64,000 nucleotides of DNA, from the NCBI GenBank assembly GCA_003255025.1, contig QANY01004032.1:937166-1001165 (forward strand), read 5' to 3'. The stretch comes from Datisca glomerata (Eukaryota > Streptophyta > Magnoliopsida > Cucurbitales > Datiscaceae). The notes beneath the pieces were generated by a model. The model was not told the DNA's origin, searched no databases, and saw only the letters and a list, made by a program, of their open reading frames with translations. Within the stretch, counting starts at the first letter, position 1, and each line of letters begins with the position of its first letter. Below, in pieces: positions 46,701 to 58,919 of this stretch. A program made the position numbers and the translations under genes.

Positions 46701-47131
46701 AACCTGAAGTATATATTTGCCACCATACATATATAAAAGGAGAATAAAATCCTTAGAGAGGACCATACCTCCAGATTAATACTTTCTCCACGCAGATACT
46801 TCTTTACTTTCAAATCTATCTCATTGGATATATCCTACGTATTAGGAAAAAAGGCTATATTTTTACAAACTGCAAACCGAACAAAATGAATTGAATCTTA
46901 TACCGAATCAAACTTTAGGTGCTTCATCATTAGAAAGGATTAAGGGCCCGAATTCAAAACCACCAATACCGTTGAAAAGGCAATGACATTTTATGTATCT
47001 ATGATGTAATCTGTAGACGACATATTTAAGTTCATAAGAACCTGTTCAGTAGGAGGCAACATCATATCAGCAATGCCATTATCTTGCTTCTCACCAATTT
47101 TGCTTAGTTGTTTTTTTGGTCGGTAACCCAT
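43711..47131 (-). pseudogene. UTP7: UTP7/WDR46-like (BING4 domain) pseudogene, frameshifted and internally deleted
   Basis: UTP7/WDR46 is a WD-repeat protein of the small-subunit processome for 18S rRNA maturation in the nucleolus. Exon remnants on the minus strand: 47131-47042 (MGYRPKKQ), 46834-46769 (KKYLRGESINLE), 46703-46614 (LRGQLAVREKLYGKS), 46372-46244 (EAEGIEKTWRIKQESIA), 45853-45741 (SGRYMAFAGRKGHLA), 45305-45238 (VRETVHDVVFLH), 44405-44359, and 44260-43711. Exons have GT-AG borders and correct phases. Defects: a 1-bp loss in the fourth exon (near 46357), a 2-bp loss in the seventh, and in the last a jump from GHSSGT straight to the C-terminal RNPSKLGTV, which removes the remaining WD repeats and shifts frame. 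The C-terminal KGRNKPSKKMKKKQE and EEVELPYFLQRF segments persist. The gene cannot make the normal protein. Confidence 0.85.
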
Positions 47132-49859
47132 TTTGCCTAGTTACAGAAATAATACGCCTCAACTGCACAACATCCAGAAAATGAACGTTACACGTAATTA
47201 AGGAAGCAAAAATCGATTGTGTCGAGACGTTTTCGTCGACGTGATCGAATTATCTACCACCCCGACACCGATACGGAAAACAATTTATTCGCTGTTTGCC
47301 ACCGGGTGTCGACATGTTGGCGAAATTTCGACGATGTCTCGACGTTCCGATGACCCCGAGTATTAAAGCTCAATTTGGTTGATTCCAGCAAAAGCTCACC
47401 GGTATTTCGACTAGCAAGGCTTGCGGCACAGCTGCCTAAAGAGATTGAAGAAGGCGCCAGTATTTTGACGAAATACCTCTATGGAAAAGAAATCGAAGAA
47501 TAGGAGGGAAGTGATTTTGCACGCCGGTTGACAGAGAAAATCAGCGCACGTTTAGTATGAGGTTTCTAAAATTGAACTTAAAAAAGTTTGATTTTAGCGA
47601 GTATACAACAAATAATAATTATATTGTTAAAAATATATTATTATTCTGTTTAGTAATGCATCATAATTTTATACTACGTTAACGTGAATGCAATATTAGT
47701 GGTTATTGTTTGTAAAAAAAATTTATGATTAAATATACCGGAGATTATTATTCTCTTAAATATTTTTAATCGTAAATAATATTTAGTTATAAATTCTAAA
47801 ATTATAGAAAAATGATTATCTTTGGTTTGTAAAAGTTTTTTTTATTAATTTATTGCCACACTTTATCATCAATAAACAAGTATCAGCATGAAAGTTGAAA
47901 ACACAAATAACTACCATATACAATTACTTTACCAAGGGAGAAGGCTTCAACGAAAGATTGTGAATGTTTGAATTACTTGGACTACCCTGATAACAAAAAG
48001 CATTATTGAATCTGGGTAATGGTACCAAACTTATTTTTTCAATACCTTATTCTGATTTTCTTATAAAATTGCTGACCGAAGACCACATTTTCATATGACA
48101 ATCTTTTAGTGTTAAATTATTGAGTGTTGTAGATGTAAGGCCTCTTGCACAGGCGCGCCTTTCATTTCCAGCAACTTTACAAAGACTATCATTTAATTTT
48201 TGGTAACCAAGTAAATTTATTAAATCTACCTATATATTCTCACAAATACAAATGGACATACTTACAATAGCTTCATCAACGTCTATGTTTGTTCATGCAG
48301 AAATCTCACCAAATACACATGTCCTATAATGGTGAATTGTAGACCTGCACACCATAGATGAAAGAACCCAAAGAACGAGGATGATTGACGATTGTTGTCT
48401 TGCCTAAGAACATCCGATACTTAAATTAGAAGTGTAGAGGTATTTTAGCAGATGTGTTGTAAGTCTTAGGTGAGCTTACCTTTGGATTTGGTCGGAGAGG
48501 GTATTTGTACCCGAGGCTTACCCTTTGGCAAGGCGCGTTGGAGAAGTTTGGGATGTGGCATCTTACTACTTTGAAAGAATAGGAGTGATATTTAATGTTG
48601 ATGTACCTCGAGCCGACGTAAAGGAGGGTTGAGGTGACTCGAGGGAGACCTGTCTCACACGAAGAACTACAATTGGACAGGTGGATCTTGAGTCTAATAG
48701 CACGGAAGCAATATGGAAATATGCTTTCGGCTGATAATGATTATAATGACGTGTGTGCACGATCTCTCAAGCTGCTAAGACTTCAGGCTCCCACCTTGTT
48801 GATTCCTGAGCGTTTGGCCTCATATATCTTGTGCTAAGGTGTTCTTCATCATAGTTGTTGGCCTGTTTTCACTGACCTCTAGCTTAGGTTAGGAGGATTT
48901 AACCTTGGGCCTTGTTCCTTGTTTAACCCGAGCTAGTGGAGAGACATCTAGAAAGACCCCAAAAGATCTTTCTACTTAGGGAGAAGGAAGCGTGTCGTGG
49001 TCTTAATAGGGCCCGAGAAATACTCATGATAACATTCATTGGTACACCATTTTTCTTATATGCTTCAATCCAAACACCAACTTTTGTTATATGGATCGAC
49101 TCGGAACTCTTTTTCTTAAGAAAAGACTACAAATTTAATTACAATTATGAAAGTAACATGAACAACTTTTTTACTTTATTTTTATATGTACTTATTTTCC
49201 ATCTTGAAGAACCACATTCAGGACGTGTATCTAGATTTTTAATGTCTTTTATAAATAAAAAATAATTATTCACGCGTGCATGAATATTGGTATATACTCC
49301 TAATTGAATACTTTAAGAAATCGGAATACATCAAATTGGGAAGTACGTTTTCAGCTAGCATATCACCCGACATTTAAAAGATTAATGAAAATCAATTCAT
49401 CCACTTATAGTTTTTAGTTTGTACAACTTGGATATATAGGAGTTTTGACATCTTCCAATGCTTTATTGAAGTCCTCATCTCTTCCACATACCCTTCCTCA
49501 TGTTCATTTGTGGTTTTATATAAATTATAAGCATGACCAACCAGATCCATTTCATCATTGTCATCATATCTAATTGGTTTTCCATGATATTATCAATTTG
49601 TGTAAGCATGATTCATGCCTTTGGTAATTTAATGTTTATAAATAACATCATGATGTTGTGAGTCCGATTCCTACAATTCTTAGGACATGAAATTTTTAAG
49701 GAGAATCTACATTCTTTATTGCCTTTCCGATAAAATTTCTTGCTCTTTAAATGTAGAAGTCCAAAGTTCTATTAATTTAAAAGTAAAATCTAAGTATTAC
49801 ACCTATATATTTCAATGCTAAGATTGAACTAGTGTGGGAATTAATTTTCATTACTAGTG
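47132..49859. other. non-coding region
   Basis: The first 400 bases are the former 5' flank of the UTP7 copy and are less AT-rich. The rest has no ORF that I can relate to a family. A GC-richer patch at 48440-48960 looks different from its flanks and could be an old LTR, but nothing supports a name. Confidence 0.4.
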
Positions 49860-51301
49860 GAGGCTGAATTGGAGTAATACCAAGCCACTTAGAATATTTT
49901 TAATACATGTTACTTCTATAGTGGTAGAAGTGACAACTCGATATTCGGCTTCGGTTTAACGAACGTGTAACTATTTTCTACTTTTTAGAACACCACGAGA
50001 TGAGATTCCCTCCAATATAGACAACATAGGTTGTGGTAGAAGTGTAATCATCTTTATTTCCACCTCAATCACTATCAGAGAATGCGTTAATCAAGAGTGG
50101 TTGATGGCGTCGAAGGTAGATGCCATAATTAGTGGTATGCTTAAGATAACGCAACAAACGTTTAGCAGCTGACCAATGTGTTTGACTAGGTACATGCATA
50201 AATTGAGAAGTTTATTAACTGAGAAAGCAATATCTTGTCTAGTTAACAACAAATATTGCAAACCACGAATCAAACTCCGATAATGCGAGGCATCACAAGA
50301 TGGAGTACCATCATTAAGGATGAGTCTGCTTGTAGAAGACATGGGTGTTGAAGAATCTTTAACACCCGTGAAAGAAACATGCCATGGGGAGTCCAAATTG
50401 TTTCAATGTCGAGAAAGAAGTTTATACAACCAAGATCCTTAATAGAAAACTATTTCAACATATTGCATATAAATTTCTTGACGAGGGAATTGTTATTTCC
50501 TATTACAAGAAGGTCATCTACATAGAAAATAAATGGTAAGAGAGTCATGATTGTAAATGAATAAGGAGGCATAAGATTTAGAATTCACAAATCCATAGCC
50601 GATGAGATAATTTTTAAGTCAGTATACCAAGCACGATGAGCTTGTTTTAAACCATAAAGTGATTTGTGCAGCTGACAAACAAATTTTGGTTTAGATTCAT
50701 CGACAAACCCTGGAGGTTGAGACATGTAAACTTCTTCGATTAAGGTTCATTGGAGGAAGACATTATTGACATCTAACTGATGAATAGACCATCCATAACT
50801 GATAGCGATAGATAAAACGAGTCGTATTGTGGTTGGCTTAACAACATGATTGAAAGTTTCATAATAATCAACTCCGGGGCGTTGATGGAAACCGTTGGTC
50901 ACCAGTCGGGCCTTGTACCGATCAATACTCCCATCTGAGTTATGCTTTATGCAAAAAACCCATTTGCATCCCACTATGTTTTGATGTGGTTGTGGTGGAA
51001 CAAAATCCCACGTACCATTTTTTATTAGGGCATTCACTTCATCACACATTGCTGCTCGCCGTTTTGGATCCCGAATAGCTTGAGAAACACATGTAGGTTC
51101 AAGAGGGAGTGGAAGAGGATGTTTAGTAACATGGTTCAACTGTTTGGGTTGAAAAATATTATTTTGAGAACAAGTAACCATTTTATAAGTGCGAAGTGAA
51201 TCAGGTGGCATAGGTTGATTCGATTGAGGTGGTAGGGCCTCACACCTGCTCACATTCACATCCAGAGGCAGCCATAGTGTTGATCGAGTGTCCGTTGTCA
51301 A
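49860..51301 (-). pseudogene. copia C reverse transcriptase and RNase H
   Basis: The open segment 51301-50747 gives [47 protein letters not shown] and [12 protein letters not shown], the N-terminal RT motifs. The family has LDVNNAFL here. Continuing, LYGLKQA-like sequence lies near 50660 and the catalytic FYVDDLLV near 50530-50507. The segment 50396-50091 reads RSLIRGLQYLLLTRQDIAFSVN and then RNase H (SDSD near 50075, NLISW-SKK) to about 49860. Several frame breaks. Confidence 0.87.
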
Positions 51302-52260
51302 TTAAAGATGAAACAATAAGGTCGCGTGTAGAAGTATTAGCATTAGTGGCATCAATTGACAATTGTTATTGTAATGAGAAAGTTTTGTGTTGGGCATGGG
51401 AATTGTGAAGTGAGGTGATTCTAGTGCATGAAGGGAGTGAGAGAGGGACGTCCAAGTGGTGATTACAGCTTCAAGAGGTGGAGAATGTGGCTGACTTTGT
51501 GCATTATTAGATGGGAAAGTTGATTCAGTGAAACCAACATGGCGTGAAAAGTAAATTTTGTTTGTTCTTGGGTCCAAGCATTTATAAACATTATGTATGT
51601 TAGAATATCCCACAAAAATACAAGGCTTAAAATGTGGGCTCTAATTTGTGTGTTGTATATGGTCGTAACCAATGGAAGCATAAGCATCCAAACACCCGAA
51701 GTTTAGAATAATTTGGTTTCTCATGAAATAGTGCTTCAAAAGGTGATTTATAGTCTAAAATAGGAGTGTGCATTCTATTGATGAGATAAGTGGCAGCAAA
51801 AAATGCATGAGACCAAAAACTTGAAGGAAATGAGGCTTTATGTAGTAGGGTGAGACCTGTTTCTACAATGTGACGATGATGGCATTCAGCGAAAGCAATG
51901 TGTTGAGGGGTATAGGGAGGGGAGACTAAATGTTGTACACCATGGGTCTCAAAAATGATTTTAATCCTTTATATTCACCTCCACCATCCGTGTAAATGGT
52001 AGTAATGGAGTTTTTGAAGAACTTTTTTACCATGACTTTGTACTTAGAAAAAATGCTAAACACGTCAGATTTATGAGCCATAGGTAAAAACCAAACATAT
52101 TTTATGAAGTGATCTACAAAGATAATATAAAAACGAAAGCCATCCATGGACTCAGCTGGTGAAGGAACACACACATCTATGTAAAGTAAATCTAGAGGGC
52201 CACAACTTTTAAGACTAGAAGTTCCAAATGGTTGTTTGTGGCTTTTATTACAGAGACAAG
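51302..52260 (-). pseudogene. copia C integrase
   Basis: The segment 52174-51926 reads GFRFYIIFVDHFIKYVWFLPM and TIYTDGGGEYKGLKSFL, with the two core Asp residues of integrase (family: SDGGGEY). Downstream, to about 51600, frames give the AFFAATYLIN-like, FEALFH-like and KFGCLDAYASI-like C-terminal parts and DPRTNKIYFSRHVGFTE. A stop truncates the core frame at 51926. Confidence 0.85.
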
Positions 52261-52572
52261 ACTCACAATGAAATTGACTAAATGACCGAGACGAAAGTAA
52301 AGGATATATTTATTTCGAACTAGATATTGAATATTTTTTGGAGAAGGGTTACCAATACGTTGATGCCAATTATCAAGTGATGCCTTGATGCTAACATATG
52401 CACATTTTGGCCCATCTGTAACATCTTTTGTTTGAGGCCACTCGTATACATTATTTTTGCTCTAGATGTGAATGAGAGGTACCCTCGTAGTGAGATCCTT
52501 CACAACAAAGGAATAAAAAAATTCAATAAAGGTATTATTAGATTTACAAAATTATGAAACTGAAATAAGATT

Positions 52573-52925
52573 TTACTTATTAGAAGGAACACACAAGACA
52601 TTATATAGAGTATATATAGAAAATGAAGTAGATGGTGAATAGAGTTTAGAAGAACCAGTATGTGTTATCTCAAGACATGACCCATTTCCAAAGATGATAT
52701 CATCTGGACCCTCGTACGGTTGATGAAGAGATAAATTGTTGAAATCTGAGGTTACATGGTGGGAAGCAGTAGAATCCACAAGCCAATTAGAAGAAGATTG
52801 TCCACTAATAGTATGGTTGATGGTTGGAGTGTTACACAAGTTAGGGAATGCTTTGAAGCATTGTCGAACATGGTGTCTGGACTTTTAACAAAATTGGCAT
52901 ATTATTGTAGGTTTCTGTTCGTTAT
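52573..52925 (-). pseudogene. copia C zinc knuckle and protease
   Basis: Minus-strand sequence near 52915-52875 gives a CCHC knuckle (C-x2-C-x4-H-x4-C intact as CQFC...H...C), but with a stop codon directly after the second Cys. The segment 52839-52573 then reads SSNWLVDSTASHHVTSD, the protease active site, in which the usual DSGA or DTGA is DSTA, so the catalytic Gly is replaced by Thr. It continues DIIFGNGSCLEITHTGSSKL. Confidence 0.8.
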
Positions 52926-53130
52926 TGGCATACTATCTTTGTGGAGTAAATGTGCTTGCATTAGAGTTGATGGAGAATTTATCACTTCGAGAGAGTGTTG
53001 TTCCATTCCTTGAGAAGGTAGATTGGTTATTACCAGAATGCCGAGTGAAATTGACAGTAATAGGAGTTGTGTTGGTATTTTTCTTATGCTTGAGATATTC
53101 AATAATCAATCCTATCAGGTGAGTTATTGA

Positions 53131-53574
53131 ATGAAATCATTGGACATGATCAGGATAGAGTGAGAAATTTTGTTCAATATGTCACTTCTTTTTACACTAT
53201 ATTATATACTTTTCACGATATTTTTTACAGTGGATATTTCACTGTATATCATAAAGGTATTTTCATGATATAATTTTTACAAATTTTAATGGTATATTTT
53301 TAAGCCGAGTTCAACACTAAGTTGTTTGTAAATGATATATGGTAGTGAATTATCTGATACCATTATTTTTTTAACTTTTTATCCATTTTATCATATTATC
53401 CGTTCCAAATTTTTTACAAACAGTATATCTCAATGACATGTAATAGCCTAATAAATAGATTTGTCAAATCAATTTTATAGGAGTAATTGGGAATAAAAGA
53501 GTGGTTAAATTTATAAAACAAGTATATTAAAAAAGAAAAAGAAATAGAGAATTTATATTTCAAAATTTCAATGG
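53131..53574. other. AT-rich non-coding stretch
   Basis: No gene or recognisable element is seen. Confidence 0.4.
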
Positions 53575-53945
53575 GGGCATGTGAGGAGGAACTTTCATGC
53601 CATCCTCGACATGTGGATAGCCGATGAACTCACCAAGTTGCCCGAGCCTTGGAAGCCCCAAACCAACGAGGAAAGGAAGCACCCAAGTTTTTGTAAGTAC
53701 CATCAAGGCATCCAACTCTCTTCTAGGCTATTTGGATGATCTTTCACTACAAGATTGAAGATGACACTTTAGAGCTATCGACCAAACAGTCGAGTGTTGA
53801 CAAAAATCATTTTCCTTAACACAAGGGAAAGGAGATGGTGGCCATGACAAGTCAATCATTAAGCAAGAAAGGTACACACTCTATCGTAGGGAATTATGAA
53901 AAGTTGGAGATTCTACACATCATAACCAAGCTTCAATGAGGCATG
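53575..53945 (+). pseudogene. Tat-like gypsy gag fragment (element D, left part)
   Basis: The + strand reads ADELTKLPEPWKPQTNEERK then HPSFCKYHQG, the C-terminal gag segment that in Tat-type elements has K-L-P-E-P and C-K-Y-H followed by a His and Cys. A frameshift near 53735 is followed by KDKIEDDTLELST-like residues. The protease expected next is found only at about 58070, beyond an AT-rich block, so this is probably the left part of the same gypsy copy. That link is inferred. Confidence 0.55.
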
Positions 53946-54631
53946 GCCAGACCCAGAACCCATAGTTAATTAATTCATTGTAAAATTATAGAGTATTATT
54001 CAATAAGTATAATACATATATTAAACGGTCAAACATTTAGAATTTGGTCAATAATACGCACTACGTAAGAATTTAGGTACGTTTATTAAGTGTATCATAT
54101 GTTTTCATTTTAAAAGTTTGACGTAAAAATACGGATTACGACAAATATATGATAACTGAGAAAATATATAAGATTTATATGATAAAAGACAAAAAATTAT
54201 AACTAGATAATTTCATTAACAAGATAAAAAATGATCAAATACATGATTATCTAAAATATGAAATAAGTAAAGTCGATAAATACATGTTGTACTCAATTGA
54301 AACAATATATTAATAAATAAATATTAATATTTAGTTTATTTAATCTTAAATTAATTATATTTATATTTATATTAATAGATAATTCATACTTCTAAAATAA
54401 TAAAAGTTTCATTCTCATTTAACATGGTTAACATTGTTTTTTATTTATTTATTTATACTCTATTAAAATGCTTATCATTGAAGAACAATTAAAAAACTAA
54501 AATATTTACTATTGTGAATTGAAAAACTAAAATACTGAATAAAAAATCAAAATAACTAATAAAAGAAATGAAAAACAAAATGCTTAATTTATATCTATAT
54601 CTATATTATATTAAAAATCTATATTCATATT

Positions 54632-55289
54632 TATATTTATGCTATATTAAAATGAGTTTAAAGGAGAGAAACTTTTGATTTTCTTTTTTACCCTTTAAAA
54701 TTTCTTAAAATATAGTACATATTATATATTTCATATTTTCTCATTTAATTCTGAAATGAAAGCTTATTTTTATTCAATAATAATTCATTTATTAATAGTT
54801 AGTAAAATTAAATATTTTATAGTATTATGTAATTAGATACGTGAATATCCGTACATATGAAAGATTTTTTATTCATCAAATATTTATTTTTAAAATCAAT
54901 AATAATTTATTCATAAAAATTTATAAATTAATATCTTATAATATTTATATTATCAAAAACATGAAAATTCATATAAATAGAACTAAGTAAATGCATTGAT
55001 ATATGTTTAATAAGAGAATACATTCCTCAATATGATAATTATTATTAAAAAGATGACAAATTGATCAAATAAAATCATTTTCAATGATATTCAAGGAGGA
55101 ATGCTATATTATAGTACAGTTTCAACGTTATAAACATGTTGATGTATTTTCTATTATTACTATTTTATTTTTAGTTTAGATTTCTTACAAATCTTCAAAT
55201 AACATATTTATTTTAACATTAATATTAGTTTTAAATTCAAATATTTAAATTGGTTTAACAAGCATGCGAAGCAAATATTTTTTGACTAG
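54632..55289 (+). mobile_element. Helitron-like element, degenerate 5' end
   Basis: The 5' side TATGCTATATTAAAATGAGTT with GGAGAGAAACTTTTGATTTTC parallels the 5' end of the copy at 56723. The 3' end is AAATATTTTTTGACTAG followed by T (CTAG at 55286-55289), with GCATGC just upstream, the usual Helitron CTRR terminus before T. The first bases have lost the TC start, so the left limit is approximate. Confidence 0.45.
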
Positions 55290-56722
55290 TACATTTAAAA
55301 GTGACTTAATTCAGGAGAAACTTTTGATTTTCTGAATCACCCCTCAACTTTTTCTTATGGATTCAATGGATGTACTCTAAGAATGAACTTTCCTCACCAA
55401 TCTCTTGTAATTCCCTTCAAATCCATATTCCATTCAAATCATCTACTCCATTTACTTATCTGTCAATAAGTCTCTTACAATTCCCCTCAAGTCCTTTCCG
55501 TTAACTTAAACCAATTTTCTCTTTGTTAATTAATTATCACCATGTTATAAATATTAGAGAGATTTGTTTTAAATTTTCTAACCAAAGATGGAACAACTAT
55601 CTATCTCTATCTCAGAGGATTCTTGGCTTCTGAGCCTAGCTCTTCATTGCTGGTAGCAGCAAGAAAGTGATGCTCTCATAATGAAAACTTACCTCTTCGT
55701 TGTCGATGACTTTCTCAAATCATTTTTTCTATTTCTTTGCAGACAGAAATTCACAAAAACCCAAACTGAAAATGAAATCTGCGAAGCAAAAGAGGCAGAA
55801 AGAGGAGGGAGATCAAGGGTGAAAAGATAAAAAATGAAAGAGAGAGACGTTCTAAATCATCAACATCGCTTTTGTTCTCTTTTCTCTTTATCTATGTTGT
55901 ACCCTTTCATTTTTTAGGTTTAGGAAAAGAGAGAAAGAAGAAGAGATGAGGAGTGGAAGAGAAGTGCTAGTGTATGATGAATTCTCTGATTAATAAATTC
56001 AGAAAGAAAATTTCATTTGTATTGAAGAGAAGTTGTTTGTTGGAGATAGTGCGTGGCGTGGAGTTGATTTCTGATTGCCATTTTTCACATTTGGTGTATT
56101 GTCAAGTTGATAATTTGAGTTCTAAATTCATGTCTTTAGAACTAAAATGCTTTAAAATTTTTGACAAAAAATAATGATTTAATGTGTTCTGTCAAGTGAA
56201 TTTCCAACTTGTAATGCTTAAATTGAAATATTTATTCCAACTTCAATTGAAGGATTTATGATATTGGCGATTTTCTCGGTGAAGATAAGAAATTTATGTG
56301 CAATGTTATTGGAAGTACTGATTCAATTTCATTCAAGTTGAAGTTGAAGGCAGTAAATACAGAATATAGGTTCCTGTAATGTTGAGTCGGGAGTGGGATA
56401 ATGGTTTTGAAAATTTTATTAGAACCATGGCATTTTAAGTCAATTTTAGGTCTAGAGTAATTTATGTATGTATATACTTTTTTAATTTATAATATATATA
56501 AAGCGAACAAAAGCATGTGTGTTCCTTGACATGAATATAGTATTATTATACAATCAATTGTAAATAATAAATTATTTATTTATTAAATACACTCCAATTA
56601 TAGTAAAATTTTAAGTCTCTCTTTTTTTTTATATCAATATGAATCTTTTAAATTACCAATTTAATTGGTTCAAATTGATATTACTACTCCTTAAACAATT
56701 ATATTAATACATAAATTCATAA

Positions 56723-57333
56723 TCTCTACTATATTAAAATGGGCTTAAAGTAGAGAAAATTTTGATTTCTCCCTTTACCCTTAAGCCCCACTAAATATAG
56801 TATAAGATTGAGTTTTTTTATCTAATTTATTTATAATTTTATTCACTAATCATTCTTTTACTAATACTTTATAAAATTTAAAATTTTGTATTATTATATA
56901 TTTGGAATGTGAAAGATCATGTATATGATTTTAAAGATATTTATAACATAAATATCGTTTAATTCTCTTCTCAAATATTTGTTTTCTTAGTTTCTTATCA
57001 TTTCATCTTACGATATAAATTTGTTAGGATCATGCTTTCTTTAATTAAAATTATTGTATATACTTTATCATCTCTAAATGATGCACAATTTAATCAAGTT
57101 CCTTTTTTTATAGATGATATATTATAAATATATCATCTCCATGTGATATACGGAATTTTCTTTTATTTAGAATAATTTAACTGTATATATGAGAAAATTA
57201 TTATTATTATTTATTTTAGATTTACAACATTTTGAAAGTTAATGTAATCATTTCACATTAATAGTAATTTTAAAAATTATTGTATAATTTAAAAAAAAAT
57301 TTATCACATGAGAAACATGTGCTTTTCAACTAA
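56723..57333 (+). mobile_element. non-autonomous Helitron-like element
   Basis: It starts A|TCTCTACTATATTAAAATG, the TC start of Helitrons between A and T, and ends CTAA|T (57330-57333), fitting the CTRR rule. About 10 bases upstream of the end a perfect 6-bp hairpin CACATG-AGAAA-CATGTG (57305-57321) is present, as Helitrons require. Length is 611 bp. No Rep/helicase sequence is inside. Confidence 0.65.
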
Positions 57334-57383
57334 TATAAGAAAAAAGAAAACCAAAATGCATATGCATTATAGAAGAAAAAAGT

Positions 57384-57475
57384 TAAAGAAACTCCCAAGG
57401 ATCAAACCCTAGCCCTAAAGCAGAGCAATGTGCAAGCCTGCCACCGGGCTAACTGAGCACTTCATTTATTTTGCT
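57384..57475 (-). repeat. tRNA-like or SINE-like sequence
   Basis: On the minus strand GTTAGCCCGGTGGCAGGC resembles a Pol III A box and GGGTTTGATCC resembles a B box (GGTTCGATCC with one change), about 35 bases apart. The clover-leaf is not complete, so I do not call a tRNA gene. Confidence 0.35.
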
Positions 57476-57959
57476 CAGACTTTTATTATATAGTATACCA
57501 TATTTTTTTCTCATTTTCTACGGCTTCTTTTTACACCGCTTCCGTATCATACACGTTTTATCATCTTAGGTAAAAAATATGTGAATTATTCTATATTTTT
57601 CCAACAATCGACTTTGAAATATGAAAATTTAAAAATTCACGTATTATACACGAATTCACCAACAATGCCAGAACCTAACAGATGAGGTGATACCGAGTAG
57701 GAGGTCTCCAAACCAAACGAGAAACCAGCGGTGGTAATACACATCAGTGGGGCCGAAGGAGAAACTGACCTTGAAACACACTAGGTACTAAGTGAGCACC
57801 CCACCACTAGGGCACTTCAGCGTAATCCTAAGTTCAAGTCGTTGATTGATTAGCTCGGTTACGATACACAAGCGAGACAAGCCGCCACTGAAGCACTTAT
57901 GCACTTATCCACTGAGTATGAATCCAAGTGCTTCTCTGTTGAAGCTCACGCCAGCAACG

Positions 57960-58640
57960 CCTTCTTAGGAACCACGAACTCAATCACCTTCACGGATGAA
58001 AACATGGAAGTCTCCTATCCTGATCTCTGAGGACCCCTCTATGTGGAAGCATAAATAAATGGCGTACATATACTGAGGGCACTTGTGGATACGGGGTCAT
58101 CTGTAAACGTCATACCACTATCAGTCCTAATATCAATTGGGATTTCTCAGTCTAAAATCATCCGATTACATATATAAATTGCCGAGTTTGGGAATTCTGG
58201 AGAAACTATGCTTGGGCGAATATTCAATTAGACCTCAGAGTGGCCCCTATTCAATATGTAACAAAGTTCCATGCTCTGGATACCGAGGTGAGCTACCACG
58301 TCCTATTAGGAAGCCCATGGCTCAACAAGCACAAGCTCATTGCATCTGCATATCATCAGTGTGTTAAAAGGCGTCCAAGTCTGAAACCCATACAAATTGT
58401 GGGGAATCAAACACCGTTCGGCCATACAAAAACTCACTTTGCAGATGCAGAGTTTTATGATGACTTTACTCATAAGGAGGGACCTTCTAAGACGGCTGGG
58501 ACAACTCTACCTCCATGGCTTGATATTCGAGGGCTCGATGACGACGATTTACGACTGTATCTCAATGAAAAGAAAAAACAATGAGCCGAAAATAGTCAAA
58601 ATGCTGAGACCAAAACACCTCAATGCACCAACATAACATT
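57960..58640 (+). pseudogene. gypsy D protease
   Basis: The frame near 57960-58140 reads NSITFTDENMEVSYPDL, then LYVEA and ILRALVDTGSSVNVIPLSVL, the aspartic protease active site DTGSS. The frame then shifts; the downstream segment 58240-58584 reads FHALDTEVSYHVLLGSPWLNKHKL (family: Y..LLGRPWLH), then an acidic linker. Two stops precede the active site (near 58030 and 58053). Confidence 0.8.
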
Positions 58641-58919
58641 GTCGAATGGACGCATAGCGTACCGCTTATGACAGTGCGTGGGGCCTAACCTGCCAAAAGG
58701 TAAAGGCTCCAATTGTGATGTTATGACCCAACATGTCTATGCAAGCACGGAAGGTGGAACGCCCATGGAGTATTAAGATATGGCCCCAACCCCCAAACAC
58801 ATGCAAGATGGTACTAGAGCGGTAATAGAGGAACTAAAATTCATAAATTTGTCTGGATATTCCAAAAATGATTCAGATAAGCGTTCCACTAATCCCCCAT
58901 GAGAAAGCTCAACTTATTG

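Larger units (their letters stand above)
49860..53130 (-). mobile_element. Ty1/copia retrotransposon C, degenerate
   Basis: Read on the minus strand the order is gag zinc knuckle, protease, integrase, RT and RNase H. Both ends are undefined: no LTRs were recognised, and gag upstream of about 53130 and the end of RNase H below about 49860 are missing. Stops and frameshifts are frequent. Confidence 0.88.
53946..57650. other. AT-rich block with Helitron-like elements, interrupting gypsy D
   Basis: The block is markedly AT-rich, has no gene, and contains at least two Helitron-like copies (about 54632-55289 and 56723-57333), plus a third partial sequence near 55310 that repeats GGAGAAACTTTTGATTTTC. 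A stretch with gene-like composition at 55560-56180 gave no recognisable product. Confidence 0.5.

Noticed and set aside
48566..48837. Two opposite frames of about 65 codons
   Set aside because: No similarity recognised on either strand; both are complementary to each other, so at most one could be real.
54594..54601. TC at 54594 or 54600 as the exact Helitron start
   Set aside because: Alignment to the sibling at 56723 places the start near 54632, where TC is lost; the earlier TCs lie in simple TATATC repeats.
55974..56174. 66-codon frame in AT-rich block
   Set aside because: No motif, AT-rich, no splice context; likely chance.
57384..57475. Functional tRNA gene
   Set aside because: A- and B-box-like motifs exist but the acceptor and anticodon stems do not pair.
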